Counted from the stretch's first letter, positions 1 through 13,740 are shown. The stretch is DNA of 64,000 nt from Torreya grandis (GCA_037957365.1 JARHVA010002424.1:1044501-1108500), one strand, 5' to 3'. Notes: a model not told the origin generated them from the letters alone. A program made the numbers and translations.

Positions 1-2960
1 AAAAGGTTTATACCAAGTTTTAGGCCCTAAGGAGGAAGAGAAAGCAAGTTAGTATATTGGGATGTTATTTGTGCATGGAAAATAGAAGTTTCTTAGCTTA
101 ATAAGAAGTTTGTGATACTCTCACATGTATACTTTATATGGGGATTTGATCCTTTTTGGATAGGTTGAAAATGTACCTAATAAGCCTTTCCAATTATTTT
201 TTAGTGGATTGAGGGACAAAACTTTAAGAACATTCAATAAGAATATAAATTGGTCAAAACCCTCTATAAACCCTCATAATGGAGCAATTAGAAATAACTT
301 GATAAAAAGGACCTAGAATGGATTGGTTGATCAATTTTTACTATTGGAAGGTATATAATAATCCTATAGGAAGTTATATGTAGTAGTGGTGTGTTAGAGT
401 AGTGAGCAGAAGGTACATAAATATGCTTATTTCTAAAGTTTTTAGTGCTAAGGCAAGGTTGATTGAGTCAACACATGAGAGTTGTTGGATCTTGAAGACC
501 AGGGATTTTTATTGAAGTCCATAGAGTTTTTTTGGAAATAAATAGTCATTGTGTCAATTATCTAAGTCAATCAAGTTGACCAATCACTAATCTGTAGATG
601 GTGAAAATAATTAACAAATATCTAGGTAGAGTAAATATGTGCTTATGGAAGTGTTCTAGGTGAGTAAGGATGAATCAAATGGTTTGGGGTATTTTTTTAA
701 TACCTATGACTTATGTTCTATTTATTTTTATGTGATTTTTATGACCATACATAGGCAAGAAGGTGCCTTTAAGATGACTTGTCTGAGTAATGATGATAGT
801 AAATAAGTATGTCTCATAGAATGATCTATATGTTTTATATATTACATTAGACCTATATATGTTTGTTATTGGAAATTTTATAATGTTTTTGGAGGATCAC
901 ATGAATTAATTTAACTATCAATAAATTTTATTCACAAGTGTTAGATGTCATGTTCATCATGACTAGTTTTTGGAGCTTGTAGGTAGTCTAGAGTGGCCTA
1001 TTTGGGGAGGCTATTTTGAGATATTATGAGTAGAGTTTGAGGTGAGTGAGATATTGGTAATATTATATGACTGTAAAATATTAAGTAAATGAATTTTTTA
1101 TTCATGTTTTTCCTTTATTTTTGTTTAAGTAGTCAAAGTTTGTTGACTAAGTTTCTAGTGTGCATGACTAGTTTGAGTAGGTCATCTAGAGTGAGTTAGT
1201 TTGGATGGTTCTGAGCTATGTGATGGTGAGTAATGGATTTATTGAAGTTTTTAAGGTCATTTATGACATATTAATGTGATTTTTTAAGGATATTTTTTAA
1301 TAAAATAATCTACCTGCTTCAGTTCTTCTTGGCAATATTTTTTGGGTGTTTGCATGGCTTGGAGCGAGAGAAAGAATGGCTTGGATGGAGTAGTGGTTTA
1401 GATTTACAAGTGGATTGTTCACTTTAGGAAGTGATAAATGATATATTTGAGGTAATTTTTATGTGTTTCATCTATTTTTGAAGTCTAAATATGGTTCAAT
1501 AAGTTTAAGGTGTAAAAAGTACTAATAAAGGGCTAATGCATTAGACCTAATTGAGATCTAAAGGAGGATTAATCTTGCTTTGGGTTATGGATGACCTATG
1601 GAGATATTTTCCCATTAATTTAAATTTATGAGGATATTTTATAAGGTTAATAAAAGTGTGTAAAATATCTTGGCCAACCAAGATGGGTTAGATAAAAGAG
1701 TAGTTTATATACTAGGTCTATTTGGCCTATTTGGAGAGAGTGAGAGTGTGTGGACAAAAGTGAATAAAAAAGATCAGTCAAGGAGTAGATATGGGTCATT
1801 GAGGAAAATAAGAGGGTTAATATTATTATTCTTGTTTTATTGATCATGTTCATGAGCTAACAAGTCATTAGACCTAATAGTCTAAAGGGTGACTTGGTTG
1901 AATGAGTGAGGTAGGTGTGCCTGCCTTGTGAAGAGAAGCAATATTACAAGTTTAGAGAAAGCAAAGGTCATAATTAGGTTTAAAAAACATCAGAGTAGTG
2001 GTGGAAATCATAATATATTTGTTTTAGTGGATGCTTAATCACCTAGGGAGTTGTATCCTCCTTGCTAGTTATAGTTAGCTAAAGGTCTAGTTGGAGCTAG
2101 ACTAAATTGAGGGGTGGATGCTCCTTGATTAATTGGTTCTGTTATAAAGTATCATGTTTTTTATATAATTATAGGAATATATTACATTTTTTTAAAGGCT
2201 TGAGAGTGTGTTTTCTTCCCCTAGAGGGTTTCCTACATAAATTATGTGTTCACATGATGTATAGTCTTGTTCATGCTTTAAATGTTTATGCTTTCATGTT
2301 GATATTGCTAGATCAGATTAATGAATGATGAATGGGTTTTGGAAATGAATATAAATTTTTGTCTACTAATTCACCCCACCTCTTATTATCTACTCTCAAT
2401 AGTCCACTCACCTTAATTATTTCAATGCATATCACCTCCATGTTTTAAATACCAATGTTAGAGCAATTCAAGATTTTGAGGCTAGTGTTATAAGTCATGT
2501 TTCATAGTGAACTTGTATGGTAGTTTAGTGGATATATTTATGGTTTATCACCTCATTATAGTAGGTTATTTTAATTTCACTTATATCCCTCTTCATCCAA
2601 GCAAATAGTTTGTGTAGGTGATAAACATTCAAAGATCAATCTAAGGAGTTATCCCTTAAACCTAGAAGTCTACCTCTAACATAGGCAACCCACAAGCCTA
2701 GAGGTATTCCAATTTTGAAAAAATATTAGAGAATTATTGAACATCCAATTCTAGGGTGAAATTTTTGGTGACAATAAGAGCTATTTCAAATAAGGTAATA
2801 GATTAGGGGTTATACTAGTAAACCCATTAAAAAAAGAGATACCTAGATTCATATAGGTTATAGTTCCCTTTCAATAATAACCAAGTAGAGTATAAAGAAT
2901 TAATACTTAGGTTAAAGTTTTAACTTAAGAAAAGGGATAAAGAGTTAAGGGTTTTTAGTT
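1..2960. other. Unresolved AT-rich DNA, no gene seen
   Basis: I see no protein family, RNA gene or repeat boundary here. The longest open frames (about 60-75 codons, e.g. 1647-1853 minus and 2107-2328 plus) have no recognisable motif and look like chance openings in AT-rich DNA. Phrases such as TGACTAG recur around 960 and 1160, suggesting a weak, decayed local duplication, but I could not establish a period. It is probably old transposon-derived sequence that has lost its landmarks. Confidence 0.5.
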
Positions 2961-3178
2961 ACTCAGATATGGTTGCAAACCAAGTTAAGAGCATATTTCA
3001 ATGTAAACTATCATATCTCAAGAAATACAAACACAGGGTATGGAACCTAATATAAATGTTTGATAAGGGTGTTTCATGACTCAAACTTAGTTGAAAACCA
3101 ATTTAATATCATATTTTAGTGTAAACTATCATATATCAATAAATGCAAACACATGGCATGCGACCTAATATAAATTCT
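2961..3178. repeat. Two-copy tandem duplication, about 118 bp
   Basis: The stretch starting ACTCAGATATGG at 2961 is repeated from 3079 (ACTCAAACTTAG), with the same order of words: GTAAACTATCATAT, ATGCAAACACA or ATACAAACACA, and CCTAATATAAAT. The offset is about 118 bp and the copies differ at several positions, so it is an old local duplication. No coding frame spans it. Confidence 0.7.
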
Positions 3179-3849
3179 TCTATTAGGCATCCGACATTTC
3201 TCCTCAATGACACTAAGATGTAATAATTCTCTATTGAATTAGTCCTTTGACATTTTATTCTTGATAAAATAATGAATTTACATGTCTTTTAATATTACCA
3301 ACACATCATTTAATTTATTAATAGTGTTGGGGAATTTAAATCCTAAAGAATATATGAAGAAGAAAGGGATTGTTTTAAGGCTAAAGTTGACAAGGTTATA
3401 ATCCTAAACATCTAAGGAAATTAAATCCAAAAAGGAGTGGTTTATATATATAAGGAATTAAAAATATTTTACTCTACACCACTAATTAATAAACCCAAAT
3501 TTATAGGATAGGAGTGTCAAACCATTAATCTAGGGTTCTTGGAAAGACCCCAAACTATCAACATAGGTACTAAATGGATAAAAAAGAAGATGAAATAATT
3601 ATAAAAGTTGATATTGAGTTATAAGGACATAATTTATTGGGATTATAAGGACATTAAAATATTTAACATGATTGTGATCACTCATACAATCACCCTTAAG
3701 CTAGACCAAAGACCATTTTGATAGAAACAAAGACTTGTGAACCCAATCCTTAAATCTTTGATACACAAATAAGTTTACAAGATCATGTATACTTGAATAA
3801 TATTCCTAGTTCATCATTACACTTGGATGGTTTAATTAGTACCTATCCA
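3179..3849. other. Unresolved stretch upstream of decayed gypsy RT
   Basis: By position this should hold the protease-to-RT part of the plus-strand gypsy element that follows. I could not read a protease motif or a coherent frame. The block is AT-rich with dense stops in all frames. Confidence 0.4.
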
Positions 3850-6280
3850 AAATAATAATTATGAGATTAGGTTGTTCATATACTTTTAAAACCTGAATAG
3901 AGCTTCAAATAAGGATAATTACCCATTACTGTCCCTTGATGAAGTGATCCAAATGGTTAATGGATCATAGATGATGTTATTATTGGATATATTATTTGGT
4001 ACAATAAAGTTTTAGTTAATTCTAATAACTAAACCAAAACTACATTCACCAAGAAGTGGGGCACATTTTCCTATAAACAAATGCCTTTTAGATTGATCAA
4101 TGTTGGAGTCACATTTTAAAGAGTGATGGATTTTTTGTTTGAAATTTTAATTGTTAAATGCATATTAATTTACATGGATGATTTAGTTATGTTTTTTAAA
4201 TTTAGACCATATCATATCTACCATTGGTAGAAGGTATTTGAAAGGTGTATGAGGTATGGTGTTTCCTTGAACCCTAAAAAGAGTGTGTTCAATATCACCA
4301 AATATAAGATTCATAGTCATATCATCACAAATGAAGGTATTATTACTAATCCATAAATAGATGACATAATATCTAAATTATTTCAACCAAATAGCAAAAA
4401 ATATCTAAAATTATTCTTTGGAAAAATCAATTTCGTCTGCAAGTTCATTTCTAGATTTTATAAAATTTTAAATCCCCTTAATGCTCTATTTAAATAGGAT
4501 GATAAGATGGAGTGTCATGTTGAGTCAAAGAAAGCATTTCAAGACATAAAAAATTTCATCATGAAAGCATCTTTTTTGATTAGTCCAGACTATGCTAAGG
4601 ATTTATACATTTATCCTTTTGCATCTAAACACACCATTGTTACCTATCTCACATAACTATTGGATGAAAAATAACACCATGTTACTTTTATGAACACCAA
4701 TTTAAAGGATGCATAATTGAGGTACTCCAATTTGGATAAACATTCCTATGCATTTTTCAAGGCTATAAAAACATTTAGGTAATACATTCATAGGAATAAA
4801 GTTTATATGATCATACTTGACCTGAATATCAATTAAATGTTGGGTTATAATGAGCTAGGTGAGTGCATAAGCAAATGGATTACCAAATTATAAAACTATG
4901 ACATGGAAATCAGACCTACGAAGTTATGTATAGGATAAGGTATTACCTAGTTAATAAATGAGATTGATCAAAGGATCATTATGCACTAGTTAGACTAAGA
5001 GATATTACCATAATAGGATTATTACACCCTAATTATCCATTACTTACTCTATGGGAACCCACCTCCTAAAATCAAATAAACATAAAAGAGATCCCTCAGA
5101 TTGAAGGAAACATAATACATGCTAAAAAAGGAGTTATCTTTAGTAAAAATCATGAAATAATCTATCTTAGATGCATATTAGGAGTTGAGGCTAGGGAAGT
5201 AATGACAAACTTACATGAAAAACTAGGTGTTAGTGACCCTGAAGTAAATATGATGACTCAAAAAATACTATGGGTAGATTATTATTGGCTAACCCTATTC
5301 AAAGATGTTCATACATATGTCAGGTCATGCCATTAGTGGTAGACATTTTCTAAAAGATAAACCCACCCTATAATGTTGTTAGATTTGGTTATATAAATTA
5401 CACCATTTTCCCAATGGGGATTAGATTTCATGGGGGTTATAAACCCTAACTCCTTAACAGACCATAAGTTTGTTCTTACAGTCAGATTATTTCATAAGAT
5501 GGGTAGAGGCAGTGTCTTCAAATAAAATCACTAATAATGAAGTTATCAAGTTCTTATAAAATAATGTGATCACTTAGTTTGGGACCCCTATCTCATTAGT
5601 CTATGATAATGGTCCCGTATTCTAATCTGTAGAGTTCACACAACGAGCGTATGATAAGGGGATAACTTTGGGGTTATCATTCAATTAATACCCATAGGGG
5701 AATGTATTAACATAATCAATGAATAAAAACCTAATTGATACCATCAATAAGTATGTAGAAAATAAGCCCTAAGAGTGGAATTCATTGCTAAAATATGCTC
5801 TATGTGATGACCACACTAAGCATAAACATGCACTCAAAATCTCACCATTTCTACTAGGCTATGGACTAGAGCCACTTCTTCTAGTCATAATTAGGCTACA
5901 TACCTACACTTTTATGAAACATTAAATAGAACTTAATGAAAAAGTGAATTTTAGGCTCTTATATATTATCCAATTAGAAGAAGCTCGAGATGAATCCTTA
6001 CTAAACTTTAAAAAGCATCAGAGCACTATCAAGTAATGGCTTAACAAGAAGGCTAAAGTCAAATCCTTTTAGATTTCATATTTGGTGCTATTGTTGGATA
6101 AATCCCATGAAAATAAGGGTCAAAATTCTAAGTTTGATCCAATTTGGATTGGTTCATACCAAATAGCTAAGCTACTTGGGTAGAATGTCTTCTACCTTAA
6201 AGACCTAGAAGGCAAAAAAAATCCCACTACCTATAATGGATAGTTCTTGAAGCATTACTTCTCAACTTTCCATTCCAACT
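3850..6280 (+). pseudogene. Decayed Ty3/gypsy pol (RT, RNase H, integrase)
   Basis: This would have encoded the replication enzymes of an LTR retrotransposon. Seen in the sequence: RT block from about 3915 (DNYPLLSLDEV-like, then TKTTFTKKWGTF near 4034), MPFRLINVGVTF at 4081, the catalytic YMDD motif inside IYMDDLVMF near 4170, then LNPKKSVF near 4270. RNase H follows (LISPDYAKDLYI near 4578; RYSNLDKHSYAFFKA near 4720). The integrase region has a YYWLTLFKDVHTYV stretch near 5280, WGLDFMGVINPNS near 5420, GTPISLVYDNGPVF near 5585 and a C-terminal WIGSYQIAKLLG near 6150. The frame ends around LKHYFS at 6270. In-frame stops (often CAG to TAG type) and frameshifts occur throughout, so it is dead. 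No flanking LTRs could be paired. It is a different gypsy lineage from the minus-strand copies later in the window. Confidence 0.9.
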
Positions 6281-6310
6281 AAATTTTATAATAACAAATA
6301 TAAAGGATGG

Positions 6311-6312
6311 TA

Positions 6313-6343
<31 letters not shown>

Positions 6344-6397
6344 TATATGTATATATATATGTATATATATATATATATGTATATATATATGTATATA

Positions 6398-6491
<94 letters not shown>

Positions 6492-6528
6492 TATACATAC
6501 ATATATATATATATATACACACATATAC

Positions 6529-6570
<42 letters not shown>
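6311..6570. repeat. (AT)n microsatellite with interspersed G/C variants
   Basis: About 260 bp of alternating TA, interrupted by regularly placed GTATAT and CATATA variants. Several tyrosine-isoleucine open frames on both strands are artefacts of this repeat. It begins about 30 bp past the end of the gypsy integrase remnant. Confidence 0.97.

Positions 6571-6604
<34 letters not shown>
6571..6604. repeat. (GT)17 microsatellite
   Basis: A pure GT run directly joined to the AT tract, making a compound microsatellite. The purity of this run contrasts with the decay around it, so it probably expanded recently. Confidence 0.97.
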
Positions 6605-6606
<2 letters not shown>

Positions 6607-8164
6607 TAGGTTAGGCTCAGGTTAGTTTACTTTTGTCATGTGTTTTATCCTATCATGTGTTTACTTCTATCATGTGTTTTCTTCTACTATTTTGTTTTTG
6701 TTATTTATTTTATGTTCTTTTGTTCCCTATGTTTGTTCTACCAAACCTATAGTAGTTTATTTTCTCCCAGGTCTCCCCTCACATAAAGGAATACCTATGC
6801 CCCATGATTTATAAAGAGGGACCGAGCTCATAGAGAGTAATTACTACTCTATGAGATGAAAAAATAGTGAAAATTGGTACTAGGATTGGGAAGTAGAAGG
6901 AAAACCCCCAATATTGAATGAAGTAATAAGCAATGAAATTATCCAAGAGGAATTGATATAATTAAAATCCATTGATTCAACACTGAGAAAGTGAATTGAG
7001 AAAATTTCTATTCTAACCAAAGTCATCACAAGCAATTCAAATGAAAAGAACAAAGATGTTATAAATTATGGAATAAGTAAAAGGTCATCTGGGTATTAGA
7101 ATCTTAATGAAGTTACCAAACACCTTGGATATATTAGTATCCAAACCTCATGGATCAAACATCTAATATCAGATCAAAGGAATTCTAGATTTTAAAATAT
7201 ATGTTAAAGTCTTCCTCAAAAAGAGTGATTTAGACAATATCCATTGTAGGTTTTCTAGCCTAGATAACAATGGAGCAAATCCATAAGTAAGAATAAAATC
7301 ATCTCTATGAGGGATATATACACCTTTATAATAGTAGAGAAATTCTCAATCCCTCCCCCTTCAACCAAAATTTTATGAAATGCACCCACTTTCAAAAATA
7401 TTTCAAAATCTTAATCATACCTCAACTCACCAAATAAATCCATCGAATGAAAGAATTCACTCACTAATGCACAAAAATACCTTGGAAGGGATTAGAGCCC
7501 AATATGTTACTTATTGGCATATAATTGAGTTATTTTCATAAATAAAGTGTATCAGGAAAAGTTAAACTTACTCATCTCTATGTTAAGTATTGGGTGATTA
7601 CAGTCTAGGTTCTAACATTGGGGTAATGTTTTCCACCAAAAGTTTTAATTTTTATGGCCAACACACCCCCTCCTTAAAATAAGGTGGAGACCCCTATTAA
7701 AATTCTCAATTTAAAGTCCCTAAATTTTTAATCCCTTTATAATCAACATATTTCCATGAAAATCCTTGAATCTCTATTTTGCCTTAATTTATTGAGCATT
7801 TAGCATGCTTGAAATGAAAATTTAATCTTTATTAAATCCTCTTATGGACTTTTGGATACAATAATAATCAAGTCCTTGTTGAGTCCTAATATGAATAAAA
7901 TGATTTCATACTTAGAATATTTTTATTATGCCAACTATAGGTTTGGACTTGTTTTAGGATCCCCAGAGTCTTAGTCTTTCAAAGTCTTAGTTTCCTAGAG
8001 TCCTACTTGGCATATTATAAACCTTCACTGGAAGGAAGCTGAGCATTTGAATTGATTACATGGATAATTTTTTATTTATTATTTTTCATGAATTTATGCA
8101 TAAAGGAATGAATAAATGAGAAAAAAATTGTGGTTTAAGATGTTAGAAATGTTAGAAATGAGAT
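6605..8164. other. Unresolved non-coding DNA
   Basis: Apart from the 29-nt palindrome at 6827-6855 I see no feature here. It may include the 3' non-coding part or LTR of the gypsy element that ends at 6280, but no second LTR copy was found to prove that. Confidence 0.4.
6827..6855. repeat. Near-perfect 29-nt palindrome
   Basis: The arms CTCATAGAG (6827-6835) and CTCTATGAG (6847-6855) are exact reverse complements. They enclose the self-complementary AGTAATTACT plus one A. It could extrude as a cruciform or fold as a hairpin. No neighbouring gene gives it a role. Confidence 0.85.
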
Positions 8165-8520
8165 ATCAAGTTGCTCTGGTGTCAAATGTGTCAGTCTCTT
8201 AAACTTCTTAGAGATGTCAAAACTTGAGAGAGCTTGACGAGTAAGAAGGCACCACATGGCCCTATTTTAGACATGTTAGTATCCCAAAACTATCATAGAT
8301 GTTATAAACTAAGAGAACCCAATTGAATAAGAAGGCACTATGTGGCCCCATTGTTATAATGTTAGTATCTTAGACCTGTCAAATATGTTAAAACATAGGA
8401 GAGCCTAATTGAGTAATAAGTCACCACATGTCCCACTATCAGAGTTGTCAATCTATTAGACTTATTAGAGATGTCAAAACTTAGGAGATCCTAGCCTACA
8501 AGACCACACCATGTGGCCTT
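8165..8520. repeat. Tandem array, four units of about 86 bp
   Basis: Each unit carries the ordered words GTCAAAAC or TTAAAACAT, AGGAGAGCCTA-like, GAGTAAGAAGGC and CACCACATGGCC. The CACCACATGGCC block recurs near 8250, 8337, 8422 and 8506, giving periods of about 83-87 bp. The units are clearly diverged (TATGTGG, CATGTCC and CATGTGG variants). There is no coding frame. Confidence 0.8.
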
Positions 8521-10872
8521 TCCATATAATTTTGTAGAAGAGGCCTGAGATAAACATAGGTAATCAAAGTGAGGTATAATTATATTTAAAATGGATAATC
8601 GTGAAGTACCATACATAACCTCACTCTTTTATCTAATAATTCTTACTCCTAAACATGTAAAGGTGAAGTACCAATCTACATCTAGGTGGTATCCATCACA
8701 TGCAAGGCTAATTAATGATGGCCACATGGCACAAGTTAAGAGTTATATAGGATGCCACAAGGGGGACTTGATTGGATAATTATAAACATACCTTCATAGT
8801 CTCCAAATATAATAGGCAACATGTATTCAAAATATATAGGTTTAATTATAGATCAAGAAATGAATGAGAAGATCAAGCCACCAACTCATATTTGAATTCA
8901 TGCTAGGTGATCTACCAAGTGTCATCAATAGAGGAGATCATTGAGGATACCTATAAGAGTCTAATGGTAAAATTTTTTACCATTATTATTCCAATCTTCC
9001 CAAAATTTGCCTCCTCACTTTTAGATCATTCTTGAATGCCCACACTCTCTTTGATTATAACTTGCTATCATAGATATATATCCCTTTTCTACCTTAGTTG
9101 TTTCATCCTCTAACCACAAGACTAAGCCTAAATATAGAGACATCACTTTCCTATAGGTATTAACCTACTTTAATAATTATAATGACATATTACAAGTAAT
9201 TAAATCTATGACAAATTACACCTCTAGTGATGACAAAGATGAGACCAAGTTCCAAGATGACCTTATGGCATATAATATGTGCAATTTATATAGGGTTACA
9301 ACTAAGAAATAATTCTTCCTCTATGCAAGCCTCTTTGACAAATTATTATTAACTACTAAATGAGAATAAGATGATGCTCACAATCTTATGAGTTATACAA
9401 GATCATGACATAGGATTATAGATATTCAAGGAGTACATTAAATGTCTAATACAACCTCCTAGAATACATAGTCTCTTATTAAATTACCATAATTAATGCA
9501 TGGTCAAATATATGATGTATTGAAAGACTAGGTATAAAAAACAAATGCCAAATGGGTAAACAAGGTAGACATAAACTCTTACACTATACACATTCAAGGA
9601 AGGGATTCATGTGAGAATGATCTTACTAGATTAACCTTTTAGGGTGATTAACTATGTGCACATCAATATATTATGGGTGACTTATACTAAATATAATCCT
9701 CAAAGGTAATCAAATCCAAAACCTTGGAGTCATGATCAACTTAAACATTATCAAGGAAGTATTAGATATATAGGGTAGAGGTAATTTATATATGAATAGA
9801 TACATGGTAGATGTAATTTGTACCACCATTCTATTTAAGCCATCTACTTTTCTACCATGGGTTCTCAAAGACACAATGGTCCATGTATTTTTATATAAAC
9901 TAAATGGCTACCATTATGAGAATCACATCTAGGAGATTTGTGATTCTTTATATCTAGTGGTTTATATGGCCATCAATTATAAATGCATGCCTCATATCTC
10001 CAATAAAATAAGGTATTAATTCAGCTCCATAGGTAATTAATGGTACTATAGGGATGACACCATCATCCAAGTGGCTAGTATTTTCAAGGCTCCCCTTTGC
10101 TTACCTTACCAAGATTCAGACCAAATTGATAGAGTAAGAGATTGCCTACCAACTAGTTAAAGGCATCTTTGGGTAACATATCAGTTTCTAACTAAAGGCT
10201 TGCCAATCTTTCCCTATCACCATTAGGAATAATGTATACAAGAGTCTACCCCTATTGTAGAAGTGGTTGTAACATGGATTTATATACCCTAGGTAGGGTA
10301 GAACATATATATTGGGACTACCATGATATCATTAAGGTCCATGTTAAGAGGTATCAATCTTGAATCAACATCAATAATGGCCACTAGCATAGCAAGGAAG
10401 ATAAGATCCACCTTAACCTCATAGATGAAAAAGAAGTACTCACCCAAATCAAGGTTAGAAAGAAGGCAAAGTAGATTCAGCTTAGGCCATTTGCCAAAAA
10501 TGGACTTCACTCCTTTACATCAGTTGAGGCCAAGGATGATGTCCAGGTGACCCATACTCAAATTTCAAGGATGATACTACAAGGGGTCCCAGCCCCTTCT
10601 CCTACTCTAGCTTCTCCTCCTTGAGCTTATCCTTCTTATACCTCTATTTCACATTCACCTCCTCCTATGGTTCTATTTTATCAACCATAATCTATGAAGG
10701 TAATACAATTTGATATCAAAATTATCTTGGATGTGATCCCTAAGTGTTATCAGTAGAAGGCTTCCTGAAAGATATCTTTCCACACTCCCATCATTCTCTA
10801 ACAACCGAGTGGAGCATCCCCTAGTTTCCTATTCTCATAGTAGTTCACTTAGGTGGTGCATACCACATTTAT
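8521..10872 (+). other. Unresolved block, possible decayed coding sequence
   Basis: No known domain was recognised. Reading plus-strand frames from about 9780 to 10290 gives a coherent-looking peptide interrupted mainly by TAG/TAA stops (words such as DTMVHVFLYKLNGYHYENH and DDTIIQVASIFKAPLC). Around 10580-10680 there is a proline/serine-rich stretch (PAPSP, SPPP). That is how a decayed retroelement or host gene fragment would look, but I cannot assign a family. The 73-aa minus frame at 10289-10510 is probably a shadow. Confidence 0.35.
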
Positions 10873-13740
10873 TGGAATTATAAATACTAAGGGGGGTGAA
10901 TCAGTTGTCTTAAAAAAATCCTTCAATTTCAATTATCATACATGAAGCATTCATTCACATACATACATTAACCAATGTATATGCAAGCACCTATGAAAGA
11001 AAACAACATAAGAAAGCAAGATATATGTGGGAAACCCTCTTGGGGGATAAAATACATTGATGCACATCTTAGAATACAATATTATAAGAAATTAATAATT
11101 TTTTTAGTGAGTCACCAACCCAACAAAGAGCACCAACCCCTCATTATTCAAGTACCAACTCAACTAGTCCTTTAACAAGCACCAACTTACAAGGAGGATC
11201 CAAACCCCTAGTTAACTCAGCACCAACTCATCTACTTTAAACCTATGATCATGTTTGAAAACCTATTTCTCACTCAACTGAATATGACCTTCTTTTTCTC
11301 TTCTCACTCTTTTATCTCTCTTAAATAGCCTATTAGGCCTTCTTATTCAACTATCCTTTTCCTTGGAAGAATTAGGTAAAATGACCTTGATCATCCCTAT
11401 AAAAAATGTAGTTATATCTTCATGACCTATTATAAAATCCTTTTTTATGATATTAAATCCATTTACCTAGTTACCAAAACTATATATCATTTATTCATGT
11501 CCTCAATATTCTAACTAATCAAATTAGGCATATTATACCTTCTCTTTATACTTGACTCTTGCTCTCAGCCATCTTTGTTGGATAAGTAAATATACATAAT
11601 TAGATCATCCTTAGAATATTAAAAAAAAAAAATCAAAATTTAAACAACCATTACATAGTTCAGTCATTACCCTTAAGGGTCAAAACCACCATTAGGCCTA
11701 ATAAATACCTAAGGTAATTGGGCCTTCTCTAAGAACATGTTTCACTTAGGCATCATTAGAACACTTTTAGCCTTAAAAATAGATGAAAAACTTAATAAAA
11801 ACTTAAATTATACCCATTATAATATCACCTTATGTCACAAACACCATTTATCTCATTTCACTCCTTGAACTACATAATTAGGTCTACTCACCATTGGGCC
11901 TTCTTAATGCCAAAAAATCTGTCTTGCAAATATGAATCATAAACTAAACTTTTCCATATAAATATAATATAAAATAACATTTATGTAACTTTAATGAATT
12001 AATTTTAAACATAAATTCCATTATAATTCACCAAATAGGTCAAAATACCTCAAACTAATCAACTCCATATGCTTACTCAGAACTGCACATAAGCCTTAAG
12101 AAACCAGTCAAAAGGCTTTGACTTTTCACACCTTCATGGGAGTTTATCATGAATAAATATGTGTTAAAATTAAAATATGAGACATAAATAAAAAATTAAT
12201 AATCATTGAATTCATCAAATCTATACAAAAATAATTAAGAATAACATTTTCAGTCATACACAAAAAACTCCTTGTAGCTCCAAAAACATAGTCATGAAGA
12301 TCAAGATTTAGAATACCTATGTGAACAATTTTATGAACTTAAAATGGGTGTTAATTATACTTTATAATCCTTATAAAATATTTTAATATATATATTACAA
12401 GGTTCAATCTCAATATTGATCTTACAGACCAATCTCACATCTTCACCCTACACAGACTTCACTATGTTAGACACATCACTTTGAGAATAAATTTTAGCTT
12501 ATTTATGTGCATAAAAAAACTTATAAATAAAGGTTATATGAGGTATGGGTATTTAAAAATTAACCCATTTATTTTTATCCATCCCTAATCCTATGAAACC
12601 AATCCCTAATCTCTTTCTCACTACTATGTTGCTTTCTCATTGTCTTGCTCATTAGGTCCTTTTAGTGATAGGCCAGATTCCATGATAAATTTAGCACATT
12701 TAGTGTCTAAAAAATTATCATAAACTTAAATTATCACAAAATATAAGTCTCAAACATCATCATCCATCCATTTTCATTATTTTACTTGGTCAGTCTTACT
12801 TGCTACATCAAAATTCTAAGAAATAAAGGGTTTTCTGTTGCTTCTATTCACTCTTATGACAAACCAAAACCACCTAGAGAAAACTATAAGATTAAATTAA
12901 ATTTTAAAAAAATAAAAATATGTATAAAATAACATTTTTATCCATAAATAACAAGGTCTTTCCTATTGAGTCATTATGAGGGTTTTAGGAGGGTTTTGAC
13001 TAGTTTTCCTTCTTAGCAATCATTCATAAAGAATTATCCCTCAAATACAAATATAATTCTAATAAATTAAATATAAGACCCTTACCTAAATTTAATTTAC
13101 TTATTAGTATCTCATTTAAAGTTTTCACATGCCAATGAGCATATGAAATTCTTCCTCAGGTCTATAACACCCCATTCTGTGTACATATAAAACCTTAACA
13201 CCAATTTTCATGATTTCTTTCTCCTTTAGGATATGATCTAAAAATTGGTAAACACATGTAACATAACATATCACACCTTTTTTAATTATATAAATATCTA
13301 TTGTACCTTGGTAAATTAACTTGACCCCTCATTGGGCCACGCTAGGTCTCTTTGCTCATTAGGTCCTAAACTGCTAGTCATACTTAGACCTTGATCACAC
13401 TTTGAAACTTATTTTAATGTTCTCAAAACCTAATCCAAATGTATAATTAACTCATAAAATTATCATGAACTACCAAAAATCATCTCACAATCCTTATACT
13501 ACTTACCTCATCATGTTACTAAGCCTATGCCTCCTCACTAGGTTTCTTCATGTAAGGACTAAGCCTTAAAACTTGACCTTGGGACTCATCTAAAGGCTTA
13601 TTTGCCTCTTACTCATGTTTACAAAATTTTTTATAATCTCTCATTCTTTTATTGACACAAATAACCAATATTCACTATGATTCATGCATACACCTTCTTT
13701 TAGGGCTAGACTAGGCTTTCCACTCATTATCTTGTATTAT
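10873..13740 (-). repeat. 3' LTR of the Copia element
   Basis: The plus-strand start TGGAATTATAAATACT gives an LTR end in CA in sense. Positions 10880-12390 align in order with 15710-17216, for example the block CAACTAGTCCTTTAAC, then TTAGGCCTTCTTATTCAAC, then CATTACCCTTAAGGGTCAAA. Positions 12390-13730 align with 26320-27640, for example CAGACCAATCTCACATC and TCATTAGGTCCTTTTAG. The repeats of short lines such as ATTAGGCCTAAT-like words make it internally redundant. Length is about 2.87 kb, long for a Copia LTR. Confidence 0.82.

Noticed and set aside
6227..6625. Open frames of up to 105 codons, alternating Tyr/Ile
   Set aside because: They are translations of the AT/GT microsatellite on both strands, not genes. 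The same applies to 26183-26455.
10868..10872. TTTAT as target-site duplication of the Copia element
   Set aside because: The right flank after 27648 is TTAGC, which does not match, so boundaries or the duplication remain unproven.
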